Positions 1 to 14,641 of a stretch of 64,000 nucleotides of DNA are shown here, in pieces. Positions within the stretch are counted from its first letter, which is position 1; every line of letters begins with the position of its first letter. Under the pieces are notes generated by a model. It was not told the DNA's origin and made no database searches. It was given only the letters and a program-made list of their open reading frames with translations. Origin of the DNA: Heterodera schachtii (taxonomy: Eukaryota > Nematoda > Chromadorea > Rhabditida > Heteroderidae); assembly GCA_023374025.1 (NCBI GenBank), contig SIJG01000001.1:2479787-2543786 (forward strand). Reading direction: 5' to 3'. The translations under genes and the position numbers were made by a program.

Positions 1-3000
1 TATGGCCAGAAGCAATCAGGAACCAGGCTTTCAGTCATTTTTGGTCATATCTTTTTGATCCTGAATGAAAATTTCAGAATTTTGCAGGTTAATAGAGGAC
101 AATTAGAGGTATCGAATGATACCAACAATGTTGGATTTGGTGACAAAGAAAAGGGTTATAGTCCGGGTCCCTAACGTGCCGGGGCCTAACAGAGCAAGTC
201 CGCACAATTCATATGACCATTTATGGACACATTTTTCATCATTATTCCAACATTATCTTGGCAAAATAGGATATTGAAAATATTTTCAATTCGAAACTAT
301 TTTTACATGAATATTTGGAATTCATTTTAGTGAACTCCACCTCTTACAGAGTAGCATAAATAAAGCGACTCAAACACAAAATGTTCGGCATATTTTGATT
401 GTTTTGGCATTAAAACTCAAATCAGTGAACTCAAAATAATTTTAAAACGTAAAAGTAAGTAATGCCTTCTACCTATTCAACTAAAATAAAATTTAAGTAG
501 TGATATTTACAGTGTATTTTGCGACCAAATCTAAAATTTATATTACATTATTTTTATTTTGTATATTTCACCAAAGGCTAAGCCCCAAATAGCAAAAATG
601 GTATTGAAAAAGAGGTTCAATTTTACTTTCTGCCTCAGAGTTTCGGTTTACCGCAGGACTTTTGAACAAAATTATGGCCAGAAGCAATCAGGAACCAGGC
701 TTTCAGTCATTTTTGGTCATATCTTTTTGATCCTGAATGAAAATTTCAGAATTTTGCAGGTTAATAGAGGACAATTAGAGGTATCGAATGATACCAACAA
801 TGTTGGATTTGGTGACAAACAAAAGGGTTATAGTCCGGGTCCCTAACGTGCCGGGGCCTAACAGAGCAACTCCGCACAATTCGTATGACCATTTATGGAC
901 ACATTTTTCATCTTTATTACAACATTATCTGGGCAAAATAGGATATTGAAAATATTTTCAATTCGAAACTATTTTTACATGAATATTTGGAATTCATTTT
1001 AGTGAACTCCACCTCTTACAGAGTAGCATAAATAAAGCGACTCAAACACAAAATGTTCGGCATATTTTGATTGTTTTGGCATTAAAACTCAAATCAGTGA
1101 ACTCAAAATAATTTTAAAACGTAAAAGTAAGTAATGCCTTCTACCTATTCAACTAAAATAAAATTTAAGTAGTGATATTTACAGTGTATTTTGCGACAAA
1201 ATCTAAAATTTATATTACATTATTTTTATTTTGTATATTTCACCAAAGGCTAAGCCCCAAATAGCAAAAATGGTATTGAAAAAGAAGTTCAATTTTACTT
1301 TCTGCCTCAGAGTTTCGGTTTACCGCAGGACTTTTGAACAAAATTATGGCCAGAAGCAATCAGGGAGCAGGCTTTCAGTCATTTTTGGTCATATCTTTTT
1401 GATCCTGAATGAAAATTTCAGAATTTTGCAGATTAATAGAGGACAATTAGCGGTATCGAATGATACCAACAATGTTGGATTTGGTGACAAACAAAAGGGT
1501 TATAGTCCGGGTCCCTAACGTGCCGGGGCCTAACAGAGCAAGTCCGCACAATTCATATGACCATTTATGGACACATTTTTCATCATTATTCCAACATTAT
1601 CTTGGCAAAATAGGATATTGAAAATATTTTCAATTCGAAACTATTTTTACATGAATATTTGGAATTCATTTTAGTGAACTCCACCTCTTACAGAGTAGCA
1701 TAAATAAAGCGACTCAAACACAAAATGTTCGGCATATTTTGATTGTTTTGGCATTAAAACTCAAATCAGTGAACTCAAAATAATTTTAAAACGTAAAAGT
1801 AAGTAATGCCTTCTACCTATTCAACTAAAATAAAATTTAAGTAGTGATATTTACAGTGTATTTTGCGACAAAATCTAAAATTTATATTACATTATTTTTA
1901 TTTTGTATATTTCACCAAAGGCTAAGCCCCAAATAGCAAAAATGGTATTGAAAAAGAGGTTCAATTTTACTTTCTGCCTCAGAGTTTCGGTTTACCGCAG
2001 GACTTTTGAACAAAATTATGGCCAGAAGCAATCAGGAACCAGGCTTTCAGTCATTTTTGGTCATATCTTTTTGATCCTGAATGAAAATTTCAGAATTTTG
2101 CAGATTAATAGAGGACAATTAGAGGTATCGAATGATACCAACAATGTTGGATTTGGTGACAAACAAAAGGGTTATAGTCCGGGTCCCTAACTTACCGGGG
2201 CCCAACACAGCAAGTCCGCACAATTCGTACGACCATTTATGGACACATTTTTCATCTTTATTACAACATTATCTGTGCAAAATAGGATATTGAAAATATT
2301 TTCAATTCGAAACTATTTTTACATGAATATTTGGAATTCATTTTAGTGAACTCCATCTCTTACAGAGTAGCATAAATAAAGCGACTCAAGCACAAAATGT
2401 TCGGCATATTTTGATTGTTTTGGCATTAAAACTCAAATCAGTGAACTCAAAATAATTTTAAAACGTAAAAGTAAGTAATGCCTTCTACCTATTCAACTAA
2501 AATAAAATTTAAGTAGTGATATTTACAGTGTATTTTGCGACAAAATCTAAAATTTATATTACATTATTTTTATTTTGTATATTTCACCAAAGGCTAAGCC
2601 CCAAATAGCAAAAATGGTATTGAAAAAGAGGTTCAATTTTACTTTCTGCCTCAGAGTTTCGGTTTACCGCAGGACTTTTGAACAAAATTATGGCCAGAAG
2701 CGATCAGGAACCAGGCTTTCAGTCATTTTTGGTCATTTCTTTTTGATCCTGAATGAAAATTTCAGAATTTTGCAGATTAATAGAGGACAATTAGAGGTAT
2801 CGAATGATACCAACAATGTTGGATTTGGTGACAAACAAAAGGGTTATATTCCGGGTCCCTAACTTACCGGGGCCCAACACAGCAAGTCCGCACAATTCAT
2901 ATGACCATTTATGGACACATTTTTCATCATTATTCCAACATTATCTGGGCAAAATAGGATATTGAAAATATTTTCAATTCGAAACTATTTTTACATGAAT

Positions 3001-6000
3001 ATTTGGAATTCATTTTAGTGAACTCCACCTCTTACAGAGTAGCATAAATAAAGCGACTCAAACACAAAATGTTCGGCATATTTTGATTGTTTTGGCATTA
3101 AAACTCAAATCAGTGAACTCAAAATAATTTTAAAACGTAAAAGTAAGTAATGCCTTCTACCTATTCAACTAAAATAAAATTTAAGTAGTGATATTTACAG
3201 TGTATTTTGCGACAAAATCTAAAATTTATATTACATTATTTTTATTTTGTATATTTCACCAAAGGCTAAGCCCCAAATAGCAAAAATGGTATTGAAAAAG
3301 AGGTTCAATTTTACTTTCTGCCTCAGAGTTTCGGTTTACCGCAGGACTTTTGAACAAAATTATGGCCAGAAGCAATCAGGAACCAGGCTTTCAGTCATTT
3401 TTGGTCATATCTTTTTGATCCTGAATGAAAATTTCAGAATTTTGCAGATTAATAGAGGACAATTAGAGGTATCGAATGATACCAACAATGTTGGATTTGG
3501 TGACAAACAAAAGGGTTATAGTCCGGGTCCCTAACTTACCGGGGCCCAACACAGCAAGTCCGCACAATTCATATGACCATTTATGGACACATTTTTCATC
3601 ATTATTCCAACATTATCTTGGCAAAATAGGATATTGAAAATATTTTCAATTCGAAATTATTTTTACATGAATATTTGGAATTCATTTTAGTGAACTCCAT
3701 CTCTTACAGAGTAGCATAAATAAAGCGACTCAAACACAAAATGCTCGGCACATTTTGATTGTTTTGGCATTAAAACTCAAATCAGTGAACTCAAAATAAT
3801 TTTAAAACGTAAAAGTAAGTAATGCCTTCTACCTATTCAACTAAAATAAAATTTAAGTAGTGATATTTACAGTGTATTTTGCGACAAAATCTAAAATTTA
3901 TATTACATTATTTTTATTTTGTATATTTCACCAAAGGCTAAGCCCCAAATAGCAAAAATGGTATTGAAAAAGAAGTTCAATTTTACTTTTTGCCCCAGAG
4001 TTTCGGTTTACCTCAGGACTTTTGAACAAAATTATGGCCAGAAGCAATCAGGGAGCAGGCTTTCAGTCATTTTTGGTCATATCTTTTTGATCCTGAATGA
4101 AAATTTCAGAATTTTGCAGATTAATAGAGGACAATTAGAGGTATCGAATGATACCAACAATGTTGGATTTGGTGACAAAGAAAAGGGTTATAGTCCGGGT
4201 CCCTAACGTGCCGGGGCCTAACAGAGCAAGTCCGCACAATTCATATGACCATTTATGGACACATTTTTCATCATTATTCCAACACTATCTTGGCAAAATA
4301 GGATATTGAAAATATTTTCAATTCGAAACTATTTTTACATGAATATTTGGAATTCATTTTAGTGAACTCCACCTCTTACAGAGTAGCATAAATAAAGCGA
4401 CTCAAACACAAAATGTTCGGCATATTTTGATTGTTTTGGTATTAAAACTCAACTCAGTGAACTCAAAATAATTTTAAAACGTAAAAGTAAGTAATGCCTT
4501 CTACCTATTCAACTAAAATAAAATTTAAGTAGTGATATTTACAGTGTATTTTGCGACAAAATCTAAAATTTATATTACATTATTTTTATTTTGTATATTT
4601 CACCAAAGGCTAAGCCCCAAATAGCAAAAATGGTATTGAAAAAGAAGTTCAATTTTACTTTCTGCCTCAGAGTTTCGGTTTAACGCAGGACTTTTGAACA
4701 AAATTATGGCCAGAAGCAATCAGGGAGCAGGCTTTCAGTCATTTTTGGTCATTTCTTTTTGATCCTGAATGAAAATTTCAGAATTTTGCAGGTTAATAGA
4801 GGACAATTAGAGGTATCGAATGATACCAACAATGTTGGATTTGGTGACAAACAAAAGGGTTATAGTCCGGGTCCCTAACTTACCGGGGCCCAACACAGCA
4901 AGTCCGCACAATTCATATGACCATTTCTGGGCACATTTTTCATCATTATTCCAACATTATCTTGGCAAAATAGGATATTGAAAATATTTTCAATTCGAAA
5001 CTATTTTTACATGAATATTTGGAATTCATTTTAGTGAACTCCATCTCTTACAGAGTAGCATAAATAAAGCGACTCAAACACAAAATGTTCGGCATATTTT
5101 GATTGTTTTGGCATTAAAACTCAAATCAGTGAACTCAAAATAATTTTAAAACGTAAAAGTAAGTAATGCCTTCTACCTATTCAACTAAAATAAAATTTAA
5201 GTAGTGATATTTACAGTGTATTTTGCGACAAAATCTAAAATTTATATTACATTATTTTTATTTTGTATATTTCACCAAAGGCTAAGCCCCAAATAGCAAA
5301 AATGGTATTGAAAAAGAGGTTCAATTTTACTTTCTGCCTCAGAGTTTCGGTTTACCGCAGGACTTTTGAACAAAATTATGGCCAGAAGCAATCAGGAACC
5401 AGGCTTTCAGTCATTTTTGGTCATATCTTTTTGATCTTGAATGAAAATTTCAGAATTTTGCAGATTAATAGAGGACAATTAGAGGTATCGAATGATACCA
5501 ACAATGTTGGATTTGGTGACAAACAAAAGGGTTATAGTCCGGGTCCCTAACTTACCGGGGCCCGACACAGCAAGTCCGCACAATTCATATGACCATTTCT
5601 GGGCACATTTTTCATCATTATTCCAACATTATCTGGGCAAAATAGGATATTGAAAATATTTTCAATTCGAAACTATTTTTACATGAATATTTGGAATTCA
5701 TTTTAGTGAACTCCACCTCTTACAGAGTAGCATAAATAAAGCGACTCAAACACAAAATGTTCGGCATATTTTGATTGTTTTGGCATTAAAACTCAAATCA
5801 GTGAACTCAAAATAATTTTAAAACGTAAAAGTAAGTAATGCCTTCTACCTATTCAACTAAAATAAAATTTAAGTAGTGATATTTACAGTGTATTTTGCGA
5901 CAAAATCTAAAATTTATATTACATTATTTTTATTTTGTATATTTCACCAAAGGCTAAGCCCCAAATAGCAAAAATGGTATTGAAAAAGAGGTTCAATTTT

Positions 6001-9000
6001 ACTTTCTGCCTCAGAGTTTCGGTTTACCGCAGGACTTTTGAACAAAATTATGGCCAGAAGCGATCAGGAACCAGGCTTTCAGTCATTTTTGGTCATTTCT
6101 TTTTGATCCTGAATGAAAATTTCAGAATTTTGCAGATTAATAGAGGACAATTAGAGGTATCGAATGATACCAACAATGTTGGATTTGGTGACAAACAAAA
6201 GGGTTATAGTCCGGGTCCCTAACTTACCGGGGCCCAACACAGCAAGTCCGCACAATTCATATGACCATTTATGGACACATTTTTCATCATTATTCCAACA
6301 TTATCTTGGCAAAATAGGATATTGAAAATATTTTCAATTCGAAACTATTTTTACATGAATATTTGGAATTCATTTTAGTGAACTCCATCTCTTACAGAGT
6401 AGCATAAATAAAGCGACTCAAACACAAAATGTTCGGCATATTTTGATTGTTTTGGCATTAAAACTCAAATCAGTGAACTCAAAATAATTTTAAAACGTAA
6501 AAGTAAGTAATGCCTTCTACCTATTCAACTAAAATAAAATTTAAGTAGTGATATTTACAGTGTATTTTGCGACAAAATCTAAAATTTATATTACATTATT
6601 TTTATTTTGTATATTTCACCAAAGGCTAAGCCCCAAATAGCAAAAATGGTATTGAAAAAGAAGTTCAATTTTACTTTTTGCCCCAGAGTTTCGGTTTACC
6701 TCAGGACTTTTGAACAAAATTATGGCCAGAAGCAATCAGGAACCAGGCTTTCAGTCATTTTTGGTCATATCTTTTTGATCCTGAATGAAAATTTCAGAAT
6801 TTTGCAGATTAATAGAGGACAATTAGAGGTATCGAATGATACCAACAATGTTGGATTTGGTGACAAACAAAAGGGTTATAGTCCGGGTCCCTAACTTACC
6901 GGGGCCCATCACAGCAAGTCCGCACAATTCATATGACCATTTATGGACACATTTTTCATCATTATTCCAACATTATCTTGGCAAAATAGGATATTGAAAA
7001 TATTTTCAATTCGAAACTATTTTTACATGAATATTTGGAATTCATTTTAGTGAACTCCATCTCTTACAGAGTAGCATAAATAAAGCGACTCAAACACAAA
7101 ATGTTCGGCATATTTTGATTGTTTTGGCATTAAAACTCAAATCAGTGAACTCAAAATAATTTTAAAACGTAAAAGTAAGTAATGCCTTCTACCTATTCAA
7201 CTAAAATAAAATTTAAGTAGTGATATTTACAGTGTATTTTGCGACAAAATCTAAAATTTATATTACATTATTTTTATTTTGTATATTTCACCAAAGGCTA
7301 AGCCCCAAATAGCAAAAATGGTATTGAAAAAGAGGTTCAATTTTACTTTCTGCCTCAGAGTTTCGGTTTACCGCAGGACTTTTGAACAAAATTATGGCCA
7401 GAAGCAATCAGGAACCAGGCTTTCAGTCATTTTTGGTCATATCTTTTTGATCCTGAATGAAAATTTCAGAATTTTGCAGATTAATAGAGGACAATTAGAG
7501 GTATCGAATGATACCAACAATGTTGGATTTGGTGACAAAGAAAAGGGTTATAGTCCGGGTCCCTAACGTGCCGGGGCCTAACAGAGCAAGTCCGCACAAT
7601 TCATATGACCATTTATGGACACATTTATCATCATTATTCCAACACTATCTTGGCAAAATAGGATATTGAAAATATTTTCAATTCGAAACTATTTTTACAT
7701 GAATATTTGGAATTCATTTTAGTGAACTCCACCTCTTACAGAGTAGCATAAATAAAGCGACTCAAACACAAAATGTTCGGCATATTTTGATTGTTTTGGT
7801 ATTAAAACTCAACTCAGTGAACTCAAAATAATTTTAAAACGTAAAAGTAAGTAATGCCTTCTACCTATTCAACTAAAATAAAATTTAAGTAGTGATATTT
7901 ACAGTGTATTTTGCGACAAAATCTAAAATTTATATTACATTATTTTTATTTTGTATATTTCACCAAAGGCTAAGCCCCAAATAGCAAAAATGGTATTGAA
8001 AAAGAAGTTCAATTTTACTTTCTGCCTCAGAGTTTCGGTTTAACGCAGGACTTTTGAACAAAATTATGGCCAGAAGCAATCAGGGAAGCAGGCTTTCAGT
8101 CATTTTTGGTCATTTCTTTTTGATCCTGAATGAAAATTTCAGAATTTTGCAGGTTAATAGAGGACAATTAGAGGTATCGAATGATACCAACAATGTTGGA
8201 TTTGGTGACAAACAAAAGGGTTATAGTCCGGGTCCCTAACTTTCCGGGCCCCAACACAGCAAGTCCGCACAATTCATATGACCATTTCTGGGCACATTTT
8301 TCATCATTATTCCAACATTATCTTGGCAAAATAGGATATTGAAAATATTTTCAATTCGAAACTATTTTTACATGAATATTTGGAATTCATTTTAGTGAAC
8401 TCCACCTCTTACAGAGTAGCATAAATAAAGCGACTCAAACACAAAATGTTCGGCATATTTTGATTGTTTTGGCATTAAAACTCAACTCAGTGAACTCAAA
8501 ATAATTTTAAAACGTAAAAGTAAGTAATGCCTTCTACCTATTCAACTAAAATAAAATTTAAGTAGTGATATTTACAGTGTATTTTGCGACAAAATCTAAA
8601 ATTTATATTACATTATTTTTATTTTGTATATTTCACCAAAGTCTAAGCCCCAAATAGCAAAAATGGTATTGAAAAAGAAGTTCAATTTTACTTTCTGCCT
8701 CAGAGTTTCGGTTTAACGCAGGACTTTTGAACAAAATTATGGCCAGAAGCAATCAGGAACCAGGCTTTCAGTCATTTTTGGTCATTTCTTTTTGATCCTG
8801 AATGAAAATTTCAGAATTTTGCAGGTTAATAGAGGACAATTAGAGGTATCGAATGATACCAACAATGTTGGATTTGGTGACAAAGAAAAGGGTTATAGTC
8901 CGGGTCCCTAACGTGCCGGGGCCTAACAGAGCAACTCCGCACAATTCAGTATGACCATTTATGGACACATTTTTCATCATTATTCCAACATTATCTTGGC

Positions 9001-12000
9001 AAAATAGGATATTGAAAATATTTTCAATTCGAAACTATTTTTACATGAATATTTGGAATTCATTTTAGTGAACTCCACCTCTTACAGAGTAGCATAAATA
9101 AAGCGACTCAAACACAAAATGTTCGGCATATTTTGATTGTTTTGGCATTAAAACTCAAATCAGTGAACTCAAATAATTTTAAAACAAAAAGTAAGTAATG
9201 CCTTCTACCTATTCAACTAAAATAAAATTTAAGTAGTGATATTTACAGTGTATTTTGCGACAAAATCTAAAATTTATATTACATTATTTTTATTTTGTAT
9301 ATTTCACCAAAGGCTAAGCCCCAAATAGCAAAAATGGTATTGAAAAAGAAGTTCAATTTTACTTTCTGCCTCAGAGTTTCGGTTTAACGCAGGACTTTTG
9401 AACAAAATTATGGCCAGAAGCAATCAGGAACCAGGCTTTCAGTCATTTTTGGTCATTTCTTTTTGATCCTGAATGAAAATTTCAGAATTTTGCAGGTTAA
9501 TAGAGGACAATTAGAGGTATCGAATGATACCAACAATGTTGGATTTGGTTGACAAGGAAAGGGTTATAGTCCGGGTCCCTAACTTACCGGGGCCCAACAC
9601 AGCAAGTCCGCACAATTCATATGACCATTTATGGACACATTTTTCATCATTATTCCAACATTATCTTGGCAAAATAGGATATTGAAAATTTCAATTCGAA
9701 ACTATTTTTACATGAATATTTGGAATTCATTTTAGTGAACTCCACCTCTTACAGAGTAGCATAAATAAAGCGACTCAAACACAAAATGTTCGGCATATTT
9801 TGATTGTTTTGGCATTAAAACTCAAATCAGTGAACTCAAAATAATTTTAAAACGTAAAAGTAAGTAATGCCTTCTACCTATTCAACTAAAATAAAATTTA
9901 AGTAGTGATATTTACAGTGTATTTTGCGACAAAATCTAAAATTTATATTACATTATTTTTATTTTGTATATTTCACCAAAGGCTAAGCCCCAAATAGCAA
10001 AAATGGTATTGAAAAAGAGGTTCAATTTTACTTTCTGCCCCAGAGTTTCGGTTTACCGCAGGACTTTTGAACAAAATTATGGCCAGGAAGCAATCAGGAA
10101 CCAGGCTTTCAGTCATTTTTGGTCATTTCTTTTTGATCCTGAATGAAAATTTCAGAATTTTGCAGGTTAATAGAGGACAATTAGAGGTATCGAATGATAT
10201 TGACAATGTTGGATTTGGTAGACAGAGAAAGGGTTATAGTCCGGGTCCCTAACTTACCGGGGCCCAACACAGCAAGTCCGCACAATTCATATGACCATTT
10301 ATGGACACATTTTTCATCATTATTCCAACATTATCTTGGCAAAATAGGATATTGAAAATATTTTCAATTCGAAACTATTTTTACATGAATATTTGGAATT
10401 CATTTTAGTGAACTCCACCTCTTACAGAGTAGCATAAATAAAGCGACTCAAACACAAAATGTTCGGCATATTTTGATTGTTTTGGCATTAAAACTCAAAT
10501 CAGTGAACTCAAAATAATTTTAAAACGTAAAAGTAAGTAATGCCTTCTACCTATTCAACTAAAATAAAATTTAAGTAGTGATATTTACAGTGTATTTTGC
10601 GACAAAATCTAAAATTTATATTACATTATTTTTATTTTGTATATTTCACCAAAGGCTAAGCCCCAAATAGCAAAAATGGTATTGAAAAAGAGGTTCAATT
10701 TTACTTTCTGCCTCAGAGTTTCGGTTTACCGCAGGACTTTTGAACAAAATTATGGCCAGAAGCAATCAGGAACCAGGCTTTCAGTCATTTTTGGTCATTT
10801 CTTTTTGATCCTGAATGAAAATTTCAGAATTTTGCAGGTTAATAGAGGACAATTAGAGGTATCGAATGATACCAACAATGTTGGATTTGGTGACAAGGAA
10901 AAGGGTTATAGTCCGGGTCCCTAACTTACCGGGGCCCAACACAGCAAGTCCGCACAATTCATATGACCATTTATGGACACATTTTTCATCTTTATTACAA
11001 CATTATCTTGGCAAAATAGGATATTGAAATCAATTCGAAACTATTTTTACATGAATATTTGGAATTCATTTTAGTGAACTCCACCTCTTACAGAGTAGCA
11101 TAAATAAAGCGACTCAAACACAAAATGTTCGGCATATTTTGATTGTTTTGGCATTAAAACTCAAATCAGTGAACTCAAAATAATTTTAAAACGTAAAAGT
11201 AAGTAATGCCTTCTACCTATTCAACTAAAATAAAATTTAAGTAGTGATATTTACAGTGTATTTTGCGACAAAATCTAAAATTTATATTACATTATTTTTA
11301 TTTTGTATATTTCACCAAAGGCTAAGCCCCAAATAGCAAAAATGGTATTGAAAAAGAGGTTCAATTTTACTTTCTGCCTCAGAGTTTCGGTTTACCGCAG
11401 GACTTTTGAACAAAATTATGGCCAGAAGCAATCAGGAACCAGGCTTTCAGTCATTTTTGGTCATTTCTTTTTGATCCTGAATGAAAATTTCAGAATTTTG
11501 CAGGTTAATAGAGGACAATTAGAGGTATCGAATGATACCAACAATGTTGGATTTGGTGACAAAGAAAAGGGTTATAGTCCGGGTCCCTAACGTGCCGGGG
11601 CCTAACAGAGCAACTCCGCACAATTCGTATGACCATTTATGGACACATTTTTCATCTTTATTACAACATTATCTGTGCAAAATAGGATATTGAAAATATT
11701 TTCAATTCGAAACTATTTTTACATGAATATTTGGAATTCATTTTAGTGAACTCCACCTCTTACAGAGTAGCATAAATAAAGCGACTCAAACACAAAATGT
11801 TCGGCATATTTTGATTGTTTTGGCATTAAAACTCAAATAAGTGAACTCAAAATAATTTTAAAACGTAAAAGTAAGTAATGCCTTCTACCTATTCAACTAA
11901 AATAAAATTTAAGTAGTGATATTTACAGTGTATTTTGCGACAAAATCTAAAATTTATATTACATTATTTTTATTTTGTATATTTCACCAAAGGCTAAGCC

Positions 12001-13450
12001 CCAAATAGCAAAAATGGTATTGAAAAAGAGGTTCAATTTTACTTTCTGCCTCAGAGTTTCGGTTTACCGCAGGACTTTTGAACAAAATTATGGCCAGAAG
12101 CAATCAGGAACCAGGCTTTCAGTCATTTTTGGTCATTTCTTTTTGATCCTGAATGAAAATTTCAGAATTTTGCAGGTTAATAGAGGACAATTAGAGGTAT
12201 CGAATGATACCAACAATGTTGGATTTGGTGACAAAGAAAAGGGTTATAGTCCGGGTCCCTAACTTACCGGGGCCCATCACAGCAAGTCCGCACAATTCAT
12301 ATGACCATTTATGGACACATTTTTCATCTTTATTACAACATTATCTTGGCAAAATAGGATATTGAAATCAATTCGAAACTATTTTTACATGAATATTTGG
12401 AATTCATTTTAGTGAACTCCACCTCTTACAGAGTAGCATAAATAAAGCGACTCAAACACAAAATGTTCGGCATATTTTGATTGTTTTGGCATTAAAACTC
12501 AAATCAGTGAACTCAAAATAATTTAAAACGTAAAAGTAAGTAATGCCTTCTACCTATTCAACTAAATTAAAATTTAAGTAGTGATATTTACAGTGTAGTT
12601 TGCGACAAAATCTAAAATTTATATTACATTATTTTATTTTGTATGTTTCACCAAAGGCTAAGCCCCAAATAGCAAAAATGGTATTGAAAAAGAGGTTCAA
12701 TTTACTTTCTGCCTCAGAGTTTCGGTTACCGCATGCCTTCTACCTATTCAACTAAATTAAAATTTAAGTAGTGATATTTACAGTGTAGTTTGCGACAAAA
12801 TCTAAAATTTATTATTACATTATTTTTATTTTGTATGTTTCACCAAAGGCTAAGCCCCAAATAGCAAAAATGGTATTGAAAAAGAAGTTCAATTTTACTT
12901 TCTGCCCCAGAGTTACGGTTTACCGCAGGACTTTTGAACAAAATTATGGCCAGAAGCAATCAGGAACCAGGCTTTCAGTCATTTTTGGTCATATCTTTTT
13001 GATCCTGAATGAAAATTTCAGAATTTTGCAGATTAATAGAGGACAATTAGCGGTATCGAATGATACCAACAATGTTGGATTTGGTAACAAAGAAAAGGGT
13101 TATAGTCCGGGTCCCTAACGTGCCGGGGCCTAACAGAGCAAGTCCGCACAATTCATATGACCATTTATGGACACATTTTTCATCATTATTCCAACATTAT
13201 CTTGGCAAATAGGATATTGAAAATATTTTCAATTCGAAACTATTTTTACATGAATATTTGGAATTCATTTTAGTGAACTCCACCTCTTACAGAGTAGCAT
13301 AAATAAAGCGACTCAAACACAAAATGTTCGGCATATTTTGATTGTTTTGGCATTAAAACTCAAATCAGTGAACTCAAAATAATTTTAAAACGTAAAAGTA
13401 AGTAATGCCTTCTACCTATTCAACTAAAATAAAATTTAAGCAGTGATATT
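1..13450. repeat. 672-bp tandem satellite array, about 20 copies
   Basis: Near-identical head-to-tail monomers of 672 bp run from the window edge to about 13,450; a marker such as the block at 559 recurs at 1231, 1903, 2575, 3247, 3919 and so on. The monomer is AT-rich with a conserved GC block (ccggggccyaacasagcaa). Variants recur every 3,360 bp (five monomers), for example at about 4,285 and 7,641, indicating higher-order structure. Copies beyond 8 kb carry more indels, and near 12,540-12,830 about 194 bp is repeated inside one monomer. The left end lies outside the window. A 95-codon open frame per monomer begins at TTG, not ATG, and is broken in several copies, so I do not call it a gene. 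Confidence 0.97.
12535..12830. repeat. Degenerate partial monomer near the array's right edge
   Basis: The block beginning atgccttctacctattcaac appears at about 12,542 and again at about 12,735, so one monomer contains an internal duplication of about 194 bp. Flanking units have several 1-bp deletions and the substitution tgtagtttgcg that are absent from the interior of the array. This is what is expected of an array edge escaping homogenisation. Confidence 0.8.
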
Positions 13451-14176
13451 TACCGCGTCCAGACATTTGCGGACGGACATTTGCGGACGATTTCGGGAAA
13501 AATTAAAAATTTTCTTATAAAAATTCTCAAAACATGGAATGGAGACTGACTGACTAGCTAAATAAAATGATGAGAAGAGGTAAAATAGTGATAAGAATAG
13601 GTACAAAAGTGATTAGAAGAGGTACAACCACGGGAGGAAGAGGTAGAACATGTTTTAAAATTAAATAAATAAGGAATTGTTTTTATTAAAAATAGAGAAA
13701 AAATCGAATGCATTATATTTTTCATTTTTTATAATAAAACTCTTTTTTATTAATCAACAAATTAGGAAAAGTATAATAATTGAATATTTATTTTTTTTTT
13801 TTGTTTTTCAAACCGTTTTTTCTCGGCACGCTCTTTATTTTGAGCCAATTTTTTATTATGAAAAAATAAGTTTTTAGGGCTCGGCGGTGAATTTCGAAAA
13901 GAAATTTTGGGAAAAATTATCCAATTTTCCATAAATATCTTGCTTTTTCATAAAAAAAATTTATTTTTAAATAAGTTTATTATAAAACAATCGTTTCGAA
14001 AAATAATTTTCCTTATATCCAAAATTGCCGCGGAGTCCCAAATTCCGAGGATCGCGGATTTAAAATCCGCAGTCGCGGATCGCGCATCGCGGATTCAAAT
14101 TGCCGCGGTCGTGGATCGCGGATCGCGCAAAAAAAAACGCCGCGAATCGCGGATCGCGGTCGCGCTCCATCCCTGC
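13451..14176. other. AT-rich spacer with GC-rich simple repeat, no gene
   Basis: After the satellite ends, this stretch holds no credible coding exon. It contains short degenerate repeats of an agaggtacaa type near 13,575-13,650 and a cluster of gatcgcgg/cgcggat words at about 14,030-14,170. The cluster ends in catccctgc directly against the next MITE, which begins tagggatg. Confidence 0.6.
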
Positions 14177-14380
14177 TAGGGATGCAATTTGGAAAATTAT
14201 GTATCTCATTAATGGTTTGACATAATTTTTTGCTTTTTGAAGAAAATTTTAGATTTTACACCCCTAAATTTGAAAGTTTTTAGCAACTATTACCTATTTT
14301 TAGCAACTATTTTGGGGGTTTTTTAGAAACTAAAAACTAACTATTTTGGTACTTTTTAGCAACTATAAATTACATCCCTA
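14177..14380. mobile_element. 204-bp hAT-like MITE with 14-bp TIRs
   Basis: The left end reads tagggatgcaattt and the right end aaattacatcccta, inverted repeats with one mismatch. The TAGGG ends fit the hAT terminal consensus YARNG. I do not find a matching 8-bp target duplication (left atccctgc, right gttatcac), so it may have inserted beside another element or been rearranged. The interior carries repeated ttagcaactat words and no coding capacity. Confidence 0.6.
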
Positions 14381-14500
14381 GTTATCACGAATAAAAATTC
14401 AAAAATTAAAAAAAAAAAAAAAGTGCAAAAGTGAAAGTTCAAAAAAAACAATTGCTTAATTAAAATTTGAAAAGCAAAAGAACTTTTTAAATCCAAAAAG

Positions 14501-14641
14501 TAGAGTGAAGCGGGACCGGGACCAAAACACGGACAACTGAGTACCGAGGTCCCGGTTTTGACAAATTTTGACCGGGACCGGGAAATTCCCGGTTTTTTCC
14601 CGGTTTTCCCAGCCAAAAATTCCCGGTTTTTCAACCCTCTA
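14501..14641. mobile_element. 141-bp hAT-type MITE with perfect 8-bp target duplication
   Basis: The ends are tagag...ctcta, and the element is flanked on both sides by the identical 8-mer ccaaaaag (14,493-14,500 and 14,642-14,649). Subterminal cgggaccggg / cccggttttt repeats fill much of the element. Eight-base target duplications with TAGAG ends are the hallmark of the hAT superfamily. Non-coding, so it would need transposase in trans. Confidence 0.85.

Noticed and set aside
559..13118. Repeated 95-codon open frame (YISPKAKPQIAKMVL) in each satellite monomer
   Set aside because: It opens at TTG rather than ATG, is stopped or frameshifted in several copies (near 4,681 and 8,041), has no recognisable domain, and its persistence is explained by recent homogenisation of the array.
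1..13450. CRISPR-like array
   Set aside because: The repeats are 672 bp, contiguous, without unique spacers, and lie in a eukaryotic genome.
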